Below are positions 24,754 to 32,918 of a DNA stretch of 38,716 bases, piece by piece. The DNA comes from an uncultured Atopobiaceae bacterium. GTDB lineage: Bacteria; Actinomycetota; Coriobacteriia; Coriobacteriales; Atopobiaceae. The stretch's first letter is position 1, and each line of letters opens with the position of its first letter. The stretch lies in the NCBI GenBank assembly GCA_947581665.1, contig CANPVI010000002.1:1-38716 (forward strand), read 5' to 3'. The notes under the pieces were generated by a model. It was not told the DNA's origin, did no database searches, and saw only the letters and a program-made list of their open reading frames with translations. A program made the translations under genes and the position numbers.

Positions 24754-25680
24754 CTAGACCTTGAGGTAGCGACGCATCGCGATGGCCGAGCCGAAGAGGC
24801 CGATCACCACGCCGATGGCGAGCATGATCACGTAGGTCCACGCGACGACGGCGGGATCGATCGTGAGCGTGAGGAACTGCAGGCTGTCGGCAAGGCGCGG
24901 CATGAGCACGCCCATGCCCACCTGCAGGCCGATGATGGCGAGGGCCGAGCCGATGAGCGCCTCGATGATGCCCTCCATGATGAACGGCCCGCGGATGAAG
25001 CCGTTGCTCGCGCCCACGAGGCGCATGATCGCGATCTCGCGACGGCGCGCGGCGATGGCGAGGCGGATCGTGTTGTTGATGAACACGAACGCCACGAAGA
25101 TGAGCATCACCACGAGTACGATGGCGATGATGCGGATGTAGTTCGCCACGGAGAAGAGCCGCTCGACGGTCTGCTGGCCGTACTGGATGGAGAGCTCCAC
25201 GTCCTCGGGATCATCGCACACGCTCTGGAACGCCGGGTCGGCCGCGAGCTTATCGGCCACGCCGGCCACTTCCTGGGGATCGGTGAGCTCGATCACGAGC
25301 GACGCCGGCACGGGGTTCTCGCCGTCGAGCGCCTCCACCGCCGCTGCGGCGTTCTTGTTCGACATCGTGGAGCGGTACTCCTCGAGGGCCTCTTCCTTGG
25401 ATTTGTAGGTCACCGTGTCCACGTACTCCCAGGTCTCGATGTCGTCTTGGAGCGCGTCGACGGCGGCCGAGGTGGCGTCGTCGGAGAGGAAGGCCTGGAT
25501 GGTGACCTGATCCTCCACCGAGCCCACCACGTTGGTGATGAGCGCGGAGCCGAGGATGAAGAACCCGATGATGAAGAGCGAGAGGAAGATGGTGACGATG
25601 GCTCCGAGGGCCGTCGACCAGCCGCGAAGGATGTGGTGGCCGGCCTCGCGAAGGGCGTAACCGAAATTAGAGGGCGCCAT
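24754..25680 (-). CDS. ftsX: Cell division protein FtsX
   Basis: FtsX is the membrane half of the FtsEX complex that activates peptidoglycan hydrolases at the septum. The 308-residue protein has the expected four membrane segments: about 20-48, then three after residue 180 (IRIIAIVLVVMLIFVAFVF; IIEALIGSALAIIGL; VAWTYVIMLAIGVVIGLFG). A large extracytoplasmic loop of about 130 residues lies between TM1 and TM2. The cytoplasmic NNTIRLAIAARRREIAIMRLVGAS is the FtsX family signature. The start overlaps the ftsE end by 14 bp. Confidence 0.96.
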   Translation of the reverse strand: MAPSNFGYALREAGHHILRGWSTALGAIVTIFLSLFIIGFFILGSALITNVVGSVEDQVTIQAFLSDDATSAAVDALQDDIETWEYVDTVTYKSKEEALEEYRSTMSNKNAAAAVEALDGENPVPASLVIELTDPQEVAGVADKLAADPAFQSVCDDPEDVELSIQYGQQTVERLFSVANYIRIIAIVLVVMLIFVAFVFINNTIRLAIAARRREIAIMRLVGASNGFIRGPFIMEGIIEALIGSALAIIGLQVGMGVLMPRLADSLQFLTLTIDPAVVAWTYVIMLAIGVVIGLFGSAIAMRRYLKV

Positions 25681-26938
25681 AGTAGCCGTAGCCTCCCCTC
25701 TCCTGGTCGCGCACGAGGTGGCCGTTCTCCAGCGCCACGACGCGCTTGCGCATGGAATCCACCATCTCGCGGTCGTGGGTGGCCATGATGACGGTGGTGC
25801 CGTTGCGGTTGATGGCCTCGAGCAGGCGCATGATGCCGAGCGAGATGGCGGGGTCGAGGTTGCCGGTGGGCTCGTCGCAGATGAGCAGCGGCGGCCGGTT
25901 CACCATGGCGCGCGCCACGGAGACGCGCTGCTGCTCGCCGCCGGAGAGCTGGTCGGGGAAGAGGTCCATCTTGTCCTCGAGGCCCACGAGGCGAAGCACC
26001 TCGGGCACCTGCACCTCGATGACCGCCTTGGGCTTGCCGATGCACTCGAGCGAGAAGGCCACGTTCTCATAGGTGGTGCGGTCCTGCAGGAGCTTGAAGT
26101 CCTGGAACACGCAGCCGATCTGCCTGCGCAAGAACGGCACCTTCCAGTTGCGCATCTTCGTGAGGCTCTGGCCGGCGACGAGGATCTCGCCGGAGGTCAC
26201 CTTGAGCTCGCGCGTGAGGAGGCGCAGGAAGGTGGACTTGCCGGAACCCGAGTGGCCGACGATGAAGACGAACTCGCCGGGGTAGATGTCGAGCGACACG
26301 TCCTCGAGCGCGGGCTTGTTCGGCTGCGCGGGGTAGATCTTCGTGACGTTGCGCATGGAGATCGTGGGCTCGAGGTCGCGATTGACCCGCGGCGCGTTCT
26401 CCTCGGAGCCGAGCGAGCTGTAGAGGCCATGCGGCGTGTAGCCGAGATCGGCGGCCTGCGCCTCGGGCGAGGTGGACGCCGTGACGGTCGTCACGGGGCC
26501 GGGCGCGGCGAACGGAGCATTCGAGGCGGCACCGGCCTGGACGCTCGGCACCGCGTGCGGAAGGTGCGAGACGGCGTAGGGGTCGGGCGCGGGCGGCGCG
26601 GGGACGGACGGCTTGGTCGCCGGCGCGGGGACGGACGGCTTGGTCGCCGGCGCGGCCCCCACGGGCACCTCGACCACGTCCTCGACGAAGGCGGCCACGG
26701 GCTCTGCCACAGGCGCGCTCGGTGGCACCTCGGTAAGGTAGTCGGGCACGCTCGCCACCGTGGGAACCACGGGCGCCACGTCGACGACTTCCGCCTCCTC
26801 CACCACGTCGAGCGACGGCTCGACGGCAGGCGCCCCGGGGGTGCCGGCGATGATGTTTGGCGTGTGATCCGCGCCCGGAACATCCGGAGTGGGACCTGCG
26901 GGCACGACGTCGCCGCCCCCGCGGAAATGATCTGCCAC
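25667..26938 (-). CDS. ftsE: FtsE ATPase with a long N-terminal Pro/Ala/Val-rich extension
   Basis: The C-terminal 231 residues (about 193-423) are a complete FtsE ABC ATPase: ISMRNVTKIYP, Walker A GHSGSGKS, the Q-loop VFQDFKLL, signature LSGGEQQR, Walker B LLICDEPTGNLDP and the switch ATHDREMV. FtsE uses ATP to drive FtsX and so septal hydrolases. The first 190 or so residues are not part of the family; they are low-complexity and acidic/proline-rich, with a 9-residue unit APATKPSVP repeated twice. The start is GTG 26936-26938 with AAGGAG upstream, and the whole frame is uninterrupted, so the extension is probably translated. Internal starts giving a normal FtsE cannot be excluded. Confidence 0.93.
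   Translation of the reverse strand: MADHFRGGGDVVPAGPTPDVPGADHTPNIIAGTPGAPAVEPSLDVVEEAEVVDVAPVVPTVASVPDYLTEVPPSAPVAEPVAAFVEDVVEVPVGAAPATKPSVPAPATKPSVPAPPAPDPYAVSHLPHAVPSVQAGAASNAPFAAPGPVTTVTASTSPEAQAADLGYTPHGLYSSLGSEENAPRVNRDLEPTISMRNVTKIYPAQPNKPALEDVSLDIYPGEFVFIVGHSGSGKSTFLRLLTRELKVTSGEILVAGQSLTKMRNWKVPFLRRQIGCVFQDFKLLQDRTTYENVAFSLECIGKPKAVIEVQVPEVLRLVGLEDKMDLFPDQLSGGEQQRVSVARAMVNRPPLLICDEPTGNLDPAISLGIMRLLEAINRNGTTVIMATHDREMVDSMRKRVVALENGHLVRDQERGGYGYYGAL
26595..26648. repeat. 27-bp tandem repeat in the ftsE extension
   Basis: Two perfect 27-bp copies (26595-26621 and 26622-26648), beginning GGCGCGGGGACGG, are followed by a partial third copy. They encode the twice-repeated APATKPSVP segment and would allow length variation by slippage in multiples of nine codons. 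Confidence 0.9.
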
Positions 26939-26979
26939 GGTGTGCTCCTTGAATCTGCGATTACGGACAGACAGCGGCA

Positions 26980-27009
26980 AGTATAGCGGAGGATTGGCCG
27001 AGTCCCTAA
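26980..27009 (-). promoter_or_regulatory. Possible promoter of ftsE-ftsX
   Basis: On the minus strand TATACT (26980-26985) is a good -10 hexamer, 42 bp upstream of the ftsE GTG. The -35 region 17-18 bp further up is weak (TTAGGG/TAGGGA). The spacing suits sigma-70 use, but the -35 is unconvincing. Confidence 0.4.
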
Positions 27010-27079
27010 AACTTGCATGGTACCCTCACGTTTGCGAAATCCGGCGCGCACGCGCCGCCACCCCACCACGGAGGAGCCC

Positions 27080-28261
27080 ATGGCCACAGACTACGCGGCA
27101 CTTTCAATGGAACTTCACGAGGAGCTCCGAGGGAAGATCGAGGTCACGTCCCGCGCGAGCGTATCGAGCGCGCACGATCTGTCGATCGCCTACACGCCCG
27201 GCGTCGCCGCGCCGTGCCTTGCCATCCAGCGCGAGCCCGAGCGCTCGTTCGAGCTCACGCGCAGGTGGAACACCGTGGCGGTCATCACGGATGGCAGCGC
27301 CGTGCTCGGGCTCGGCAACATCGGCCCCGAGGCCGGCATGCCCGTCATGGAGGGCAAGTGCGTGCTCTTCAAGGCGTTCGGCGGCGTCGACGCCATCCCG
27401 CTCTGCCTTCGCACGAACGACGTGGACGAGATCGTGCACACGGTGAGCCTCCTCGCGGGGAGCTTCGGTGGCATCAACTTGGAGGACATCGCGGCGCCGC
27501 GTTGCTTCGAGATCGAGCCCAAGCTCCAGGAGGCGGTGGACATCCCCGTCTTCCACGACGACCAGCACGGCACCGCCGTCGTGGTGGCGGCCGGGCTCAT
27601 CAACGCCCTCAAGCTCACGGGCAGGGACTTCGCGAGCCTGCGCGTCGTGCAAAACGGCCCGGGGGCCGCGGGAACGGCGATCATCAAGATGCTGCGCGCG
27701 CTCGGCGTGGAGGACATCGTGGCCGTGGACCGCGCGGGGATCGTCGAAGCGTCGCGCCCCGCCGGCTGTCCCGGCTACAAGGCCGAGCTCGCGATGATCA
27801 CGAACCCGCGCCACCTCACCGGCGGGCTCGCCGAGGCGCTCGTGGGTGCGGACGTGTTCATCGGCACGAGCGCGCCCGGCACGCTCTCGCAGGACATGGT
27901 CCGCACGATGGCGGCCGATCCGATCGTCTTCGCCTGCGCGAACCCCGACCCCGAGATCACGCCCGAGGACGCCCACGCCGCCGGCGCGGCGGTCGTCTCC
28001 ACGGGACGCTCGGACTACCCGAACCAGGTGAACAACGTGCTCGTGTTCCCGGGGCTCTTCCGCGGGGCGCTCGACGCGCGCGCGAGCCGCGTCACCGATG
28101 GCATGAAGGTTGCCGCGGCCTACGCGCTCGCGGGCCTCGTGGGAGACGACGAGCGTTCTTCGAGCTACATCATCCCGGAGCCCTTCGATCCCCGCGTGCG
28201 GGACGCCGTGGCGAAGGCCGTCTTCGACGCCGCGCGCGAAGGCGGGGTCGCCCGGGCGTAG
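27080..28261 (+). CDS. NAD(P)-dependent malic enzyme
   Basis: This enzyme oxidatively decarboxylates malate to pyruvate, giving NAD(P)H. The 393-residue protein is of the short bacterial type. It has the N-terminal malic domain motif IAYTPGVAAPC, TDGSAVLGLGNIGPEAGMPVM, the metal/catalytic segment FHDDQHGTA and the dinucleotide-binding loop VVQNGPGAAGTA. FACANPDPEITPEDA and GRSDYPNQVNNVLVFPG complete the C-terminal half. The start is ATG 27080, with GGAGGAG ending 3 bp upstream. It is divergent from ftsE and convergent with the lipoprotein gene (38 bp between stop codons). It appears to be a single-gene unit. Confidence 0.96.
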   Translation: MATDYAALSMELHEELRGKIEVTSRASVSSAHDLSIAYTPGVAAPCLAIQREPERSFELTRRWNTVAVITDGSAVLGLGNIGPEAGMPVMEGKCVLFKAFGGVDAIPLCLRTNDVDEIVHTVSLLAGSFGGINLEDIAAPRCFEIEPKLQEAVDIPVFHDDQHGTAVVVAAGLINALKLTGRDFASLRVVQNGPGAAGTAIIKMLRALGVEDIVAVDRAGIVEASRPAGCPGYKAELAMITNPRHLTGGLAEALVGADVFIGTSAPGTLSQDMVRTMAADPIVFACANPDPEITPEDAHAAGAAVVSTGRSDYPNQVNNVLVFPGLFRGALDARASRVTDGMKVAAAYALAGLVGDDERSSSYIIPEPFDPRVRDAVAKAVFDAAREGGVARA

Positions 28262-28299
28262 CGCGAGGGAATCCGGCGAGGGGGGCGAGGGCCCCGCGC

Positions 28300-29844
28300 C
28301 TAGCCGCCGAGCACCGAGCCGTCGGCGAGGGTGAGCGTGTGGCCGTTGAAGTTCACCGTGCCGTGGTTCTCGAGCTCGGTGATCGAGCAGTCGGCGGTGA
28401 GCTTCCACGTGCACCCGGGCTCGACGATCACCGTGAGCGAACCGGGGTCATCCTCGCCGGGCCTCTCGAGGTTGATGGCACCCTCGAGCCGCGAGTTCTC
28501 GGTGAGGTGCACGGTCGCCCTCGAGAGGCGATCCACCACCACATCGCCCGAAAGCTGCTGGTGGACGCAGGTGAGCGTGGCGCTGCCGCCATTGGCTCCC
28601 GCCTCGCCCCAGCCGATCGAGCCGTCGTTTGCGGCCACGCGAAGCAGCGCGGCGTTCGCGTCGGCGTTCTGCACGCGCACGCCGTCGAGCGTGATGTCCG
28701 CGGTCACGTTCGTGACGAAGATGAGGTCGCCTGAGTTGTTCGTGAGCGAACCGCCGGAAAGCGCGAGGGTCGAGGTCTGCCTGGCCGCGCTGCGCTCACC
28801 GAAGACGAGGATGCCCTGCACGTTCACCGGCGCGTGCTCACCGCGACCGGTGTCCATGGAGCTCGCGATGGAGCAGGCGGAGAAGCTCGCCGACGCGCTC
28901 CCCGCGAGCACGAGCGCCTCGGCGTGCGCCGCCGTGAGCTTCGCGCCCTCTGCGGTGAAGGCCGAGGTCACCTGGAGCACCGGTGAATCGGTGCCGTTCG
29001 ACACGAGCTCGCCGCTCGCGACGCTGACCTCTCCGCGCGCCGTGGCGCGGATGGCCGGAGACTCCGTGCCCGAGGTGGTGAGCAGCGCGCCGTTCAAGGC
29101 GAGTGTGCCCTGGGCGCTCGCCACCACGGCGGGCGCGGAGGATTTCGTGGTCACGACCTCGGTTTTGTTCAGCACCGCCTCGGAGCCCTCGCCATAGGCG
29201 AAGACCCCGGCGGCGCCGTCGGCAGCCGACGTCACCGAGCCGCCATCCATCACGAGGCCGCCACCGCGCGAGACGAGGAGCGCGGAATCGAGCCCGAAGA
29301 GCCGCGCCTTCGAGAGGTCGGAGGGCTCGCCCCACTGCTCGACGGCGCAGTCCACGAGGATGACGTCGCGCGCGCTCACCCTGAGGGCGCTCTCATCCTC
29401 GGCGCGCGAGCGAAACTGCCGGCCGATGGAGGTGCCCGCCTCGCTGAGATCGGTCTTCGCGCTCCCCTGCTCGGCGGCTACGGTCTCTGCGTCCCTGGCC
29501 ACGGTGATGTCCGTGGCGCCATCTTCGAGCGCCACGAGCGTGATGAGGTCGTCGGTGGCGATGCCATCCGGCTCGAGCTCCTCGCCCGCGTCGGACACGA
29601 TGTGCGCCTTGGAGAGGTCGACGGTGATCGCGGCGTCGCCCGAGCGCTCGAACTCGTCGTCTTCCATATGGCCGGGCGCGAGCTGCAGGGTGGAGCCATC
29701 GACGCTTGCCACCTGGCCCACCACCTGCTCGCCGGGTTCGAGCTGGCTTGCCGCCTGGCCGCACGCCACGAGCACGCCGAGGGCCACCACGAAGGCGAGC
29801 GCGATCACGAGCATCGCGCGCACGTTGCCCTTGGGCTTGCCCAT
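28300..29844 (-). CDS. Predicted lipoprotein with beta-helix-like repeats
   Basis: The 514-residue protein begins with a lipoprotein signal peptide: basic MGKPKGNVR, a hydrophobic core and the lipobox LVAC with Cys28. The mature part consists of short repeating strands rich in Gly/Ser/Thr/Val/Asn (GGGLVMDGGSVTSA, GTLALNGALLTTSG, STLALSGGSLTNNSG, SITELENHGTVNFNGHTL), as in right-handed parallel beta-helix proteins. No catalytic motif of a pectate lyase or similar enzyme is recognised, so it may be an adhesin or surface scaffold. The start at ATG 29842-29844 has GGGGAG upstream; earlier in-frame starts would spoil the signal peptide. It is divergent from the BTAD regulator. Confidence 0.7.
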   Translation of the reverse strand: MGKPKGNVRAMLVIALAFVVALGVLVACGQAASQLEPGEQVVGQVASVDGSTLQLAPGHMEDDEFERSGDAAITVDLSKAHIVSDAGEELEPDGIATDDLITLVALEDGATDITVARDAETVAAEQGSAKTDLSEAGTSIGRQFRSRAEDESALRVSARDVILVDCAVEQWGEPSDLSKARLFGLDSALLVSRGGGLVMDGGSVTSAADGAAGVFAYGEGSEAVLNKTEVVTTKSSAPAVVASAQGTLALNGALLTTSGTESPAIRATARGEVSVASGELVSNGTDSPVLQVTSAFTAEGAKLTAAHAEALVLAGSASASFSACSIASSMDTGRGEHAPVNVQGILVFGERSAARQTSTLALSGGSLTNNSGDLIFVTNVTADITLDGVRVQNADANAALLRVAANDGSIGWGEAGANGGSATLTCVHQQLSGDVVVDRLSRATVHLTENSRLEGAINLERPGEDDPGSLTVIVEPGCTWKLTADCSITELENHGTVNFNGHTLTLADGSVLGG

Positions 29845-30263
29845 GGTCTCCCCGCTTCCCATCGTGCGAAGGCGCGCTCCCCTGCGCTCGCCTCGCGCAT
29901 CTCCCGAACACAGTATGGGCCAGCCCACGAGATCATGGCCCCTCGTGCACACGTAAAACATTTCGAAATTTATGGATATTTCCAATGGGCCGATTCACAA
30001 TTGGGCTCGCCTCACGTCCAAACCCCCACGAAGACACATGGCCCTACCTCGGGGCTCTCACGCTTCACCCCGAAACGCGGAATACGGGGCAGCCCGCCTA
30101 CCTGCTGGTTGGGGTGCGGGCCTCGCACCTCGCGTTCGCTGAATCGTGGGGGTGGCCGCACGCTTCCCCTCAGTAGCGTCGCCATCCCGGAGAGTGCGCG
30201 GAAGGCGGCCTTGGGAGCCAGGGAGAAGCTCCGCGACCGCCCTCCTTGGCGAGGGGAGGACTC
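29845..30263. other. Divergent intergenic region, AT-rich core
   Basis: This 419-bp gap separates the lipoprotein gene (minus) and the BTAD regulator (plus). A short AT-rich patch at about 29955-30000 contains the palindrome ATTTCGAAAT and GGATATTTCC and is the likely promoter/operator zone for both genes, though no clear paired -35/-10 was found. From about 30000 to 30245 the sequence has scattered short open frames but no credible gene. Confidence 0.5.
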
Positions 30264-32825
30264 ATGACGGGACGGGGAGAACTTTCAGGAGAGAGAAGGA
30301 CCACCGAGGAACTGGCATTGGCGATGGAGCTGCTCGAGCACGGTACGCTCGTCGAGCTTCAATCACTTGGATTCACCACCAGGGCACGTGACATCGACGA
30401 GGCGCTCTCGCGGCTGCCCCGGAGGATCGTCGTGGACCCGTGGTGCGGCTTCGCCTGCGCATCGTGCGACGACGCGTCCCGGCACGCGCTCTTCGCCCGG
30501 GCGGGGAAGCACCCCGAGCTCACGAGAGCCGTGCTCGAGGCCCTCTGCGCGCGAGGCGAGTTCGCCAGAGCCGGGAGCATCATCCGCGCGGCTGGCGGGG
30601 TGGAGGTCGGCGACCTCGTGGTTTCCCACTGCTTCGACTTCCTCAATCACGGCTTCAGGGAGCTCGTGGAGAACTACGTCTTCGACGACGCGTTCAAGGC
30701 CTCGCAGGTGGTGCGCACGCTCGTGTCCGCCGTGCTCAAGCTGCTGTTCACACCGCCGGACCGCTTCGGCCGGGCGCTCGTGGACGCGCTCGAATCCCTC
30801 CGCGCGCTCGAAGCGGGCACCTCGCGCGGCGACCTCACCGAGCGCGAGCACGTGCTTTGGACCCAGGCGCGCGCCCTCATGGGGCTCATCACCAGCTGGT
30901 CCACCTCGAAGACGATAAGCCCCTCGGAGGCGCTCACCCTGGGCGCCGCGCCCGTGGACGATGCACTCTCCCACACGCTCCTGAACCTCCAGGCCATCCA
31001 CGCCAACCGCCTGGACGGCGCCTACGAGCAGGCGTTCTTGCTCCTCCAGCGCATGGGGCCGGGCGGCGAGGAGCCCACGCTCGTCTCGTCGCTCGCGGCG
31101 GCTGAATACTTCGTGTGCGCCACGATCGCGGGCCGCGCGGTGCGCACGGAGGAGCGCGCCCTCTTGCATCGCGCGATCGATTTCCTCGACACGCAGGGCT
31201 TTCTCGTGCTCAGCCACTCCGTGGAGGGCTATGCGCTCGCGGTCCTCGGGCTCCTCGGGGAGGGAGGCCTCATCCCGCCCCTGCGCGACACGATGGAGCG
31301 GGTGGCACGGCACCCCGATTCGCGGCTGCGCGCGGCACTTCGGCTCGGGCTCGCCCTCATGCTCATTCGCAACCGGTCGCTTTTCGCCGCCTTCTCGATC
31401 ACGCGAAGCCTCACGGAGGACCTGCTCTGCGTGGGCGCCGAGACGCTCGCGCTTCTGGCCTACCCGGTGGAGACGCTCTCGCGCGAGCTCATGGGCGAGG
31501 CGGTGGAGGCCCCGCCCTCGGTGGAGAGCGAGGCCGCGCATCCCGCGCTCTCGTGCCTCGCGCGCCTCGTCTACGCCATCGCCTGCTCCATTCCCTCCAT
31601 CACCGACCACCTCGAGGAATTCTCCTTCGACGAGATGCTCGAGGAGGTCGTGCCCACTTTCGCGGTCGACGTCCTCGTGGAGCTCGTGCTCGAAAGCCCC
31701 TGGGACAAGGCCGGGATCTTTCGCCACCGCCTGCCCGCGCGCTGGGCGCGCCCCGGCCTCACCGCGCGCCTCGAGCTCGCCGACCTCGGGCTCTCCGGGC
31801 TCGCGGAGCTCTTCCCGCGCCTCTCGAAGCGAAGGGAGAGTCGCGAGACCGCCATCCTCGTGGCCGAGCCCACGGCGCACGCGCAACCCGCGCCCGCCCC
31901 GCGCCGCTCGCGCGCGAACGCGAAGGTCGATCCGCGCCAGCCTTCCCTCTTCGACGCACGGGCCACGGAGGAGGAGCCGCCCGCAATTCAGTTCCTCGAT
32001 GCCGAGACGCCGCTCTTGCAGCTCAAGCTCCTCGGGGACTTCGAGGTGATCGTGGGCGACCGCCGCATCGAGGAGGATGACTGGCGTCGCAAGGCCGCGC
32101 GCCTCATGCTCGAGATCCTCGCCATGGTGCCCACGCACTCCCTCACGCGCGCCGAGCTCTGCGAGCTCATCTGGCCGGATCGCGACTTCCTGCTCAGCCG
32201 CAACAACCTCTACTCGGTGGTGAGTTGCGTGCGCGAGACGCTCGGCTGCCGCGATGACAAGCCTCCCTACCTCGTGGTGGAGGAGGGTCGCATCACGCTC
32301 AACCCGAAGCTCGTGATGGTGGACGTGGACGAATTCGAGGCGCTCTGCAAGGAGGTGCTCTCGCACGCGGGCGATCGGACGTGGCGGCTCTCGCTCTGCC
32401 GCCACGTGAGCGCGCTCTACGCGGGCGGCCTGAGGATTCCCACGCAGGACGTGCGCGGCGACTTCGCGGCCAAGCAACGCACGCTCCATTCGCTCTACCT
32501 CGACGTGCAGGTGGAGGCGAGCGAGCTCGCGCTCAAGGAGGGACTCTCGAAGGAGGCGCTCTGGTTTGCCCAGACAGCGCGCGAGAAGGATCCGCTGCGC
32601 GAGGACGTGATGGCGTGCTACCTGCGCTCGCTTGCCGCCGACGGCCGCGCCAAGGAGATGGAGGACACCTTCGAGTCCTACCGCCAGCACCTCGCGCGCG
32701 AGCTGCGCGTCGTCCCCTCGGCGCGCATGGAGGCGCTCCATCACTCGCTCGCCCGCTGGCTCAAGAAGAACGAGCGTGGCGGCTATCCCGGAGAGCTCGA
32801 CCAGCGCATGCGAAGCCGCGGCTAG
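30264..32825 (+). CDS. Large BTAD-domain transcriptional regulator (SARP-like)
   Basis: The 853-residue protein has, in its last 270 residues, a winged-helix DNA-binding domain (about 585-665: LQLKLLGDFEVIVGDRRI, LTRAELCELIWPD, LYSVVSCVRETLG) followed by a bacterial transcriptional activation domain of TPR-like helices (about 690-830, including REDVMACYLRSLAADGRAKE). That is the OmpR/SARP plus BTAD arrangement, but placed at the C-terminus. The N-terminal 560 residues are helical and repeat-like; I see no Walker A/B, so it is not a classical SARP-NB-ARC or LuxR-MalT protein. The start is ATG 30264 with GAGGGGAGGA upstream. It probably responds to an unknown signal through the N-terminal part. 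The divergent lipoprotein gene is a natural candidate target. Confidence 0.8.
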   Translation: MTGRGELSGERRTTEELALAMELLEHGTLVELQSLGFTTRARDIDEALSRLPRRIVVDPWCGFACASCDDASRHALFARAGKHPELTRAVLEALCARGEFARAGSIIRAAGGVEVGDLVVSHCFDFLNHGFRELVENYVFDDAFKASQVVRTLVSAVLKLLFTPPDRFGRALVDALESLRALEAGTSRGDLTEREHVLWTQARALMGLITSWSTSKTISPSEALTLGAAPVDDALSHTLLNLQAIHANRLDGAYEQAFLLLQRMGPGGEEPTLVSSLAAAEYFVCATIAGRAVRTEERALLHRAIDFLDTQGFLVLSHSVEGYALAVLGLLGEGGLIPPLRDTMERVARHPDSRLRAALRLGLALMLIRNRSLFAAFSITRSLTEDLLCVGAETLALLAYPVETLSRELMGEAVEAPPSVESEAAHPALSCLARLVYAIACSIPSITDHLEEFSFDEMLEEVVPTFAVDVLVELVLESPWDKAGIFRHRLPARWARPGLTARLELADLGLSGLAELFPRLSKRRESRETAILVAEPTAHAQPAPAPRRSRANAKVDPRQPSLFDARATEEEPPAIQFLDAETPLLQLKLLGDFEVIVGDRRIEEDDWRRKAARLMLEILAMVPTHSLTRAELCELIWPDRDFLLSRNNLYSVVSCVRETLGCRDDKPPYLVVEEGRITLNPKLVMVDVDEFEALCKEVLSHAGDRTWRLSLCRHVSALYAGGLRIPTQDVRGDFAAKQRTLHSLYLDVQVEASELALKEGLSKEALWFAQTAREKDPLREDVMACYLRSLAADGRAKEMEDTFESYRQHLARELRVVPSARMEALHHSLARWLKKNERGGYPGELDQRMRSRG

Positions 32826-32837
32826 CCGACCCGCATG

Positions 32838-32896
32838 TTCCGCCGCATAGCTCCAAAGGCTTCCGCGGCGTAGCCCAAAAGGCTTCCGCGGCGGAA
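32838..32896. repeat. Repeat-rich convergent spacer
   Basis: Between the convergent stops of the BTAD regulator and the DUF2207 gene, TTCCGCCGC (32838-32846) pairs with GCGGCGGAA (32888-32896). Inside lie two direct copies of AAAGGCTTCCGCGGCG (32855-32870 and 32878-32893). It could act as a bidirectional terminator; no T-run is present. Confidence 0.55.
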
Positions 32897-32918
32897 AGGG
32901 TTGGGGGATAGAGGATGG

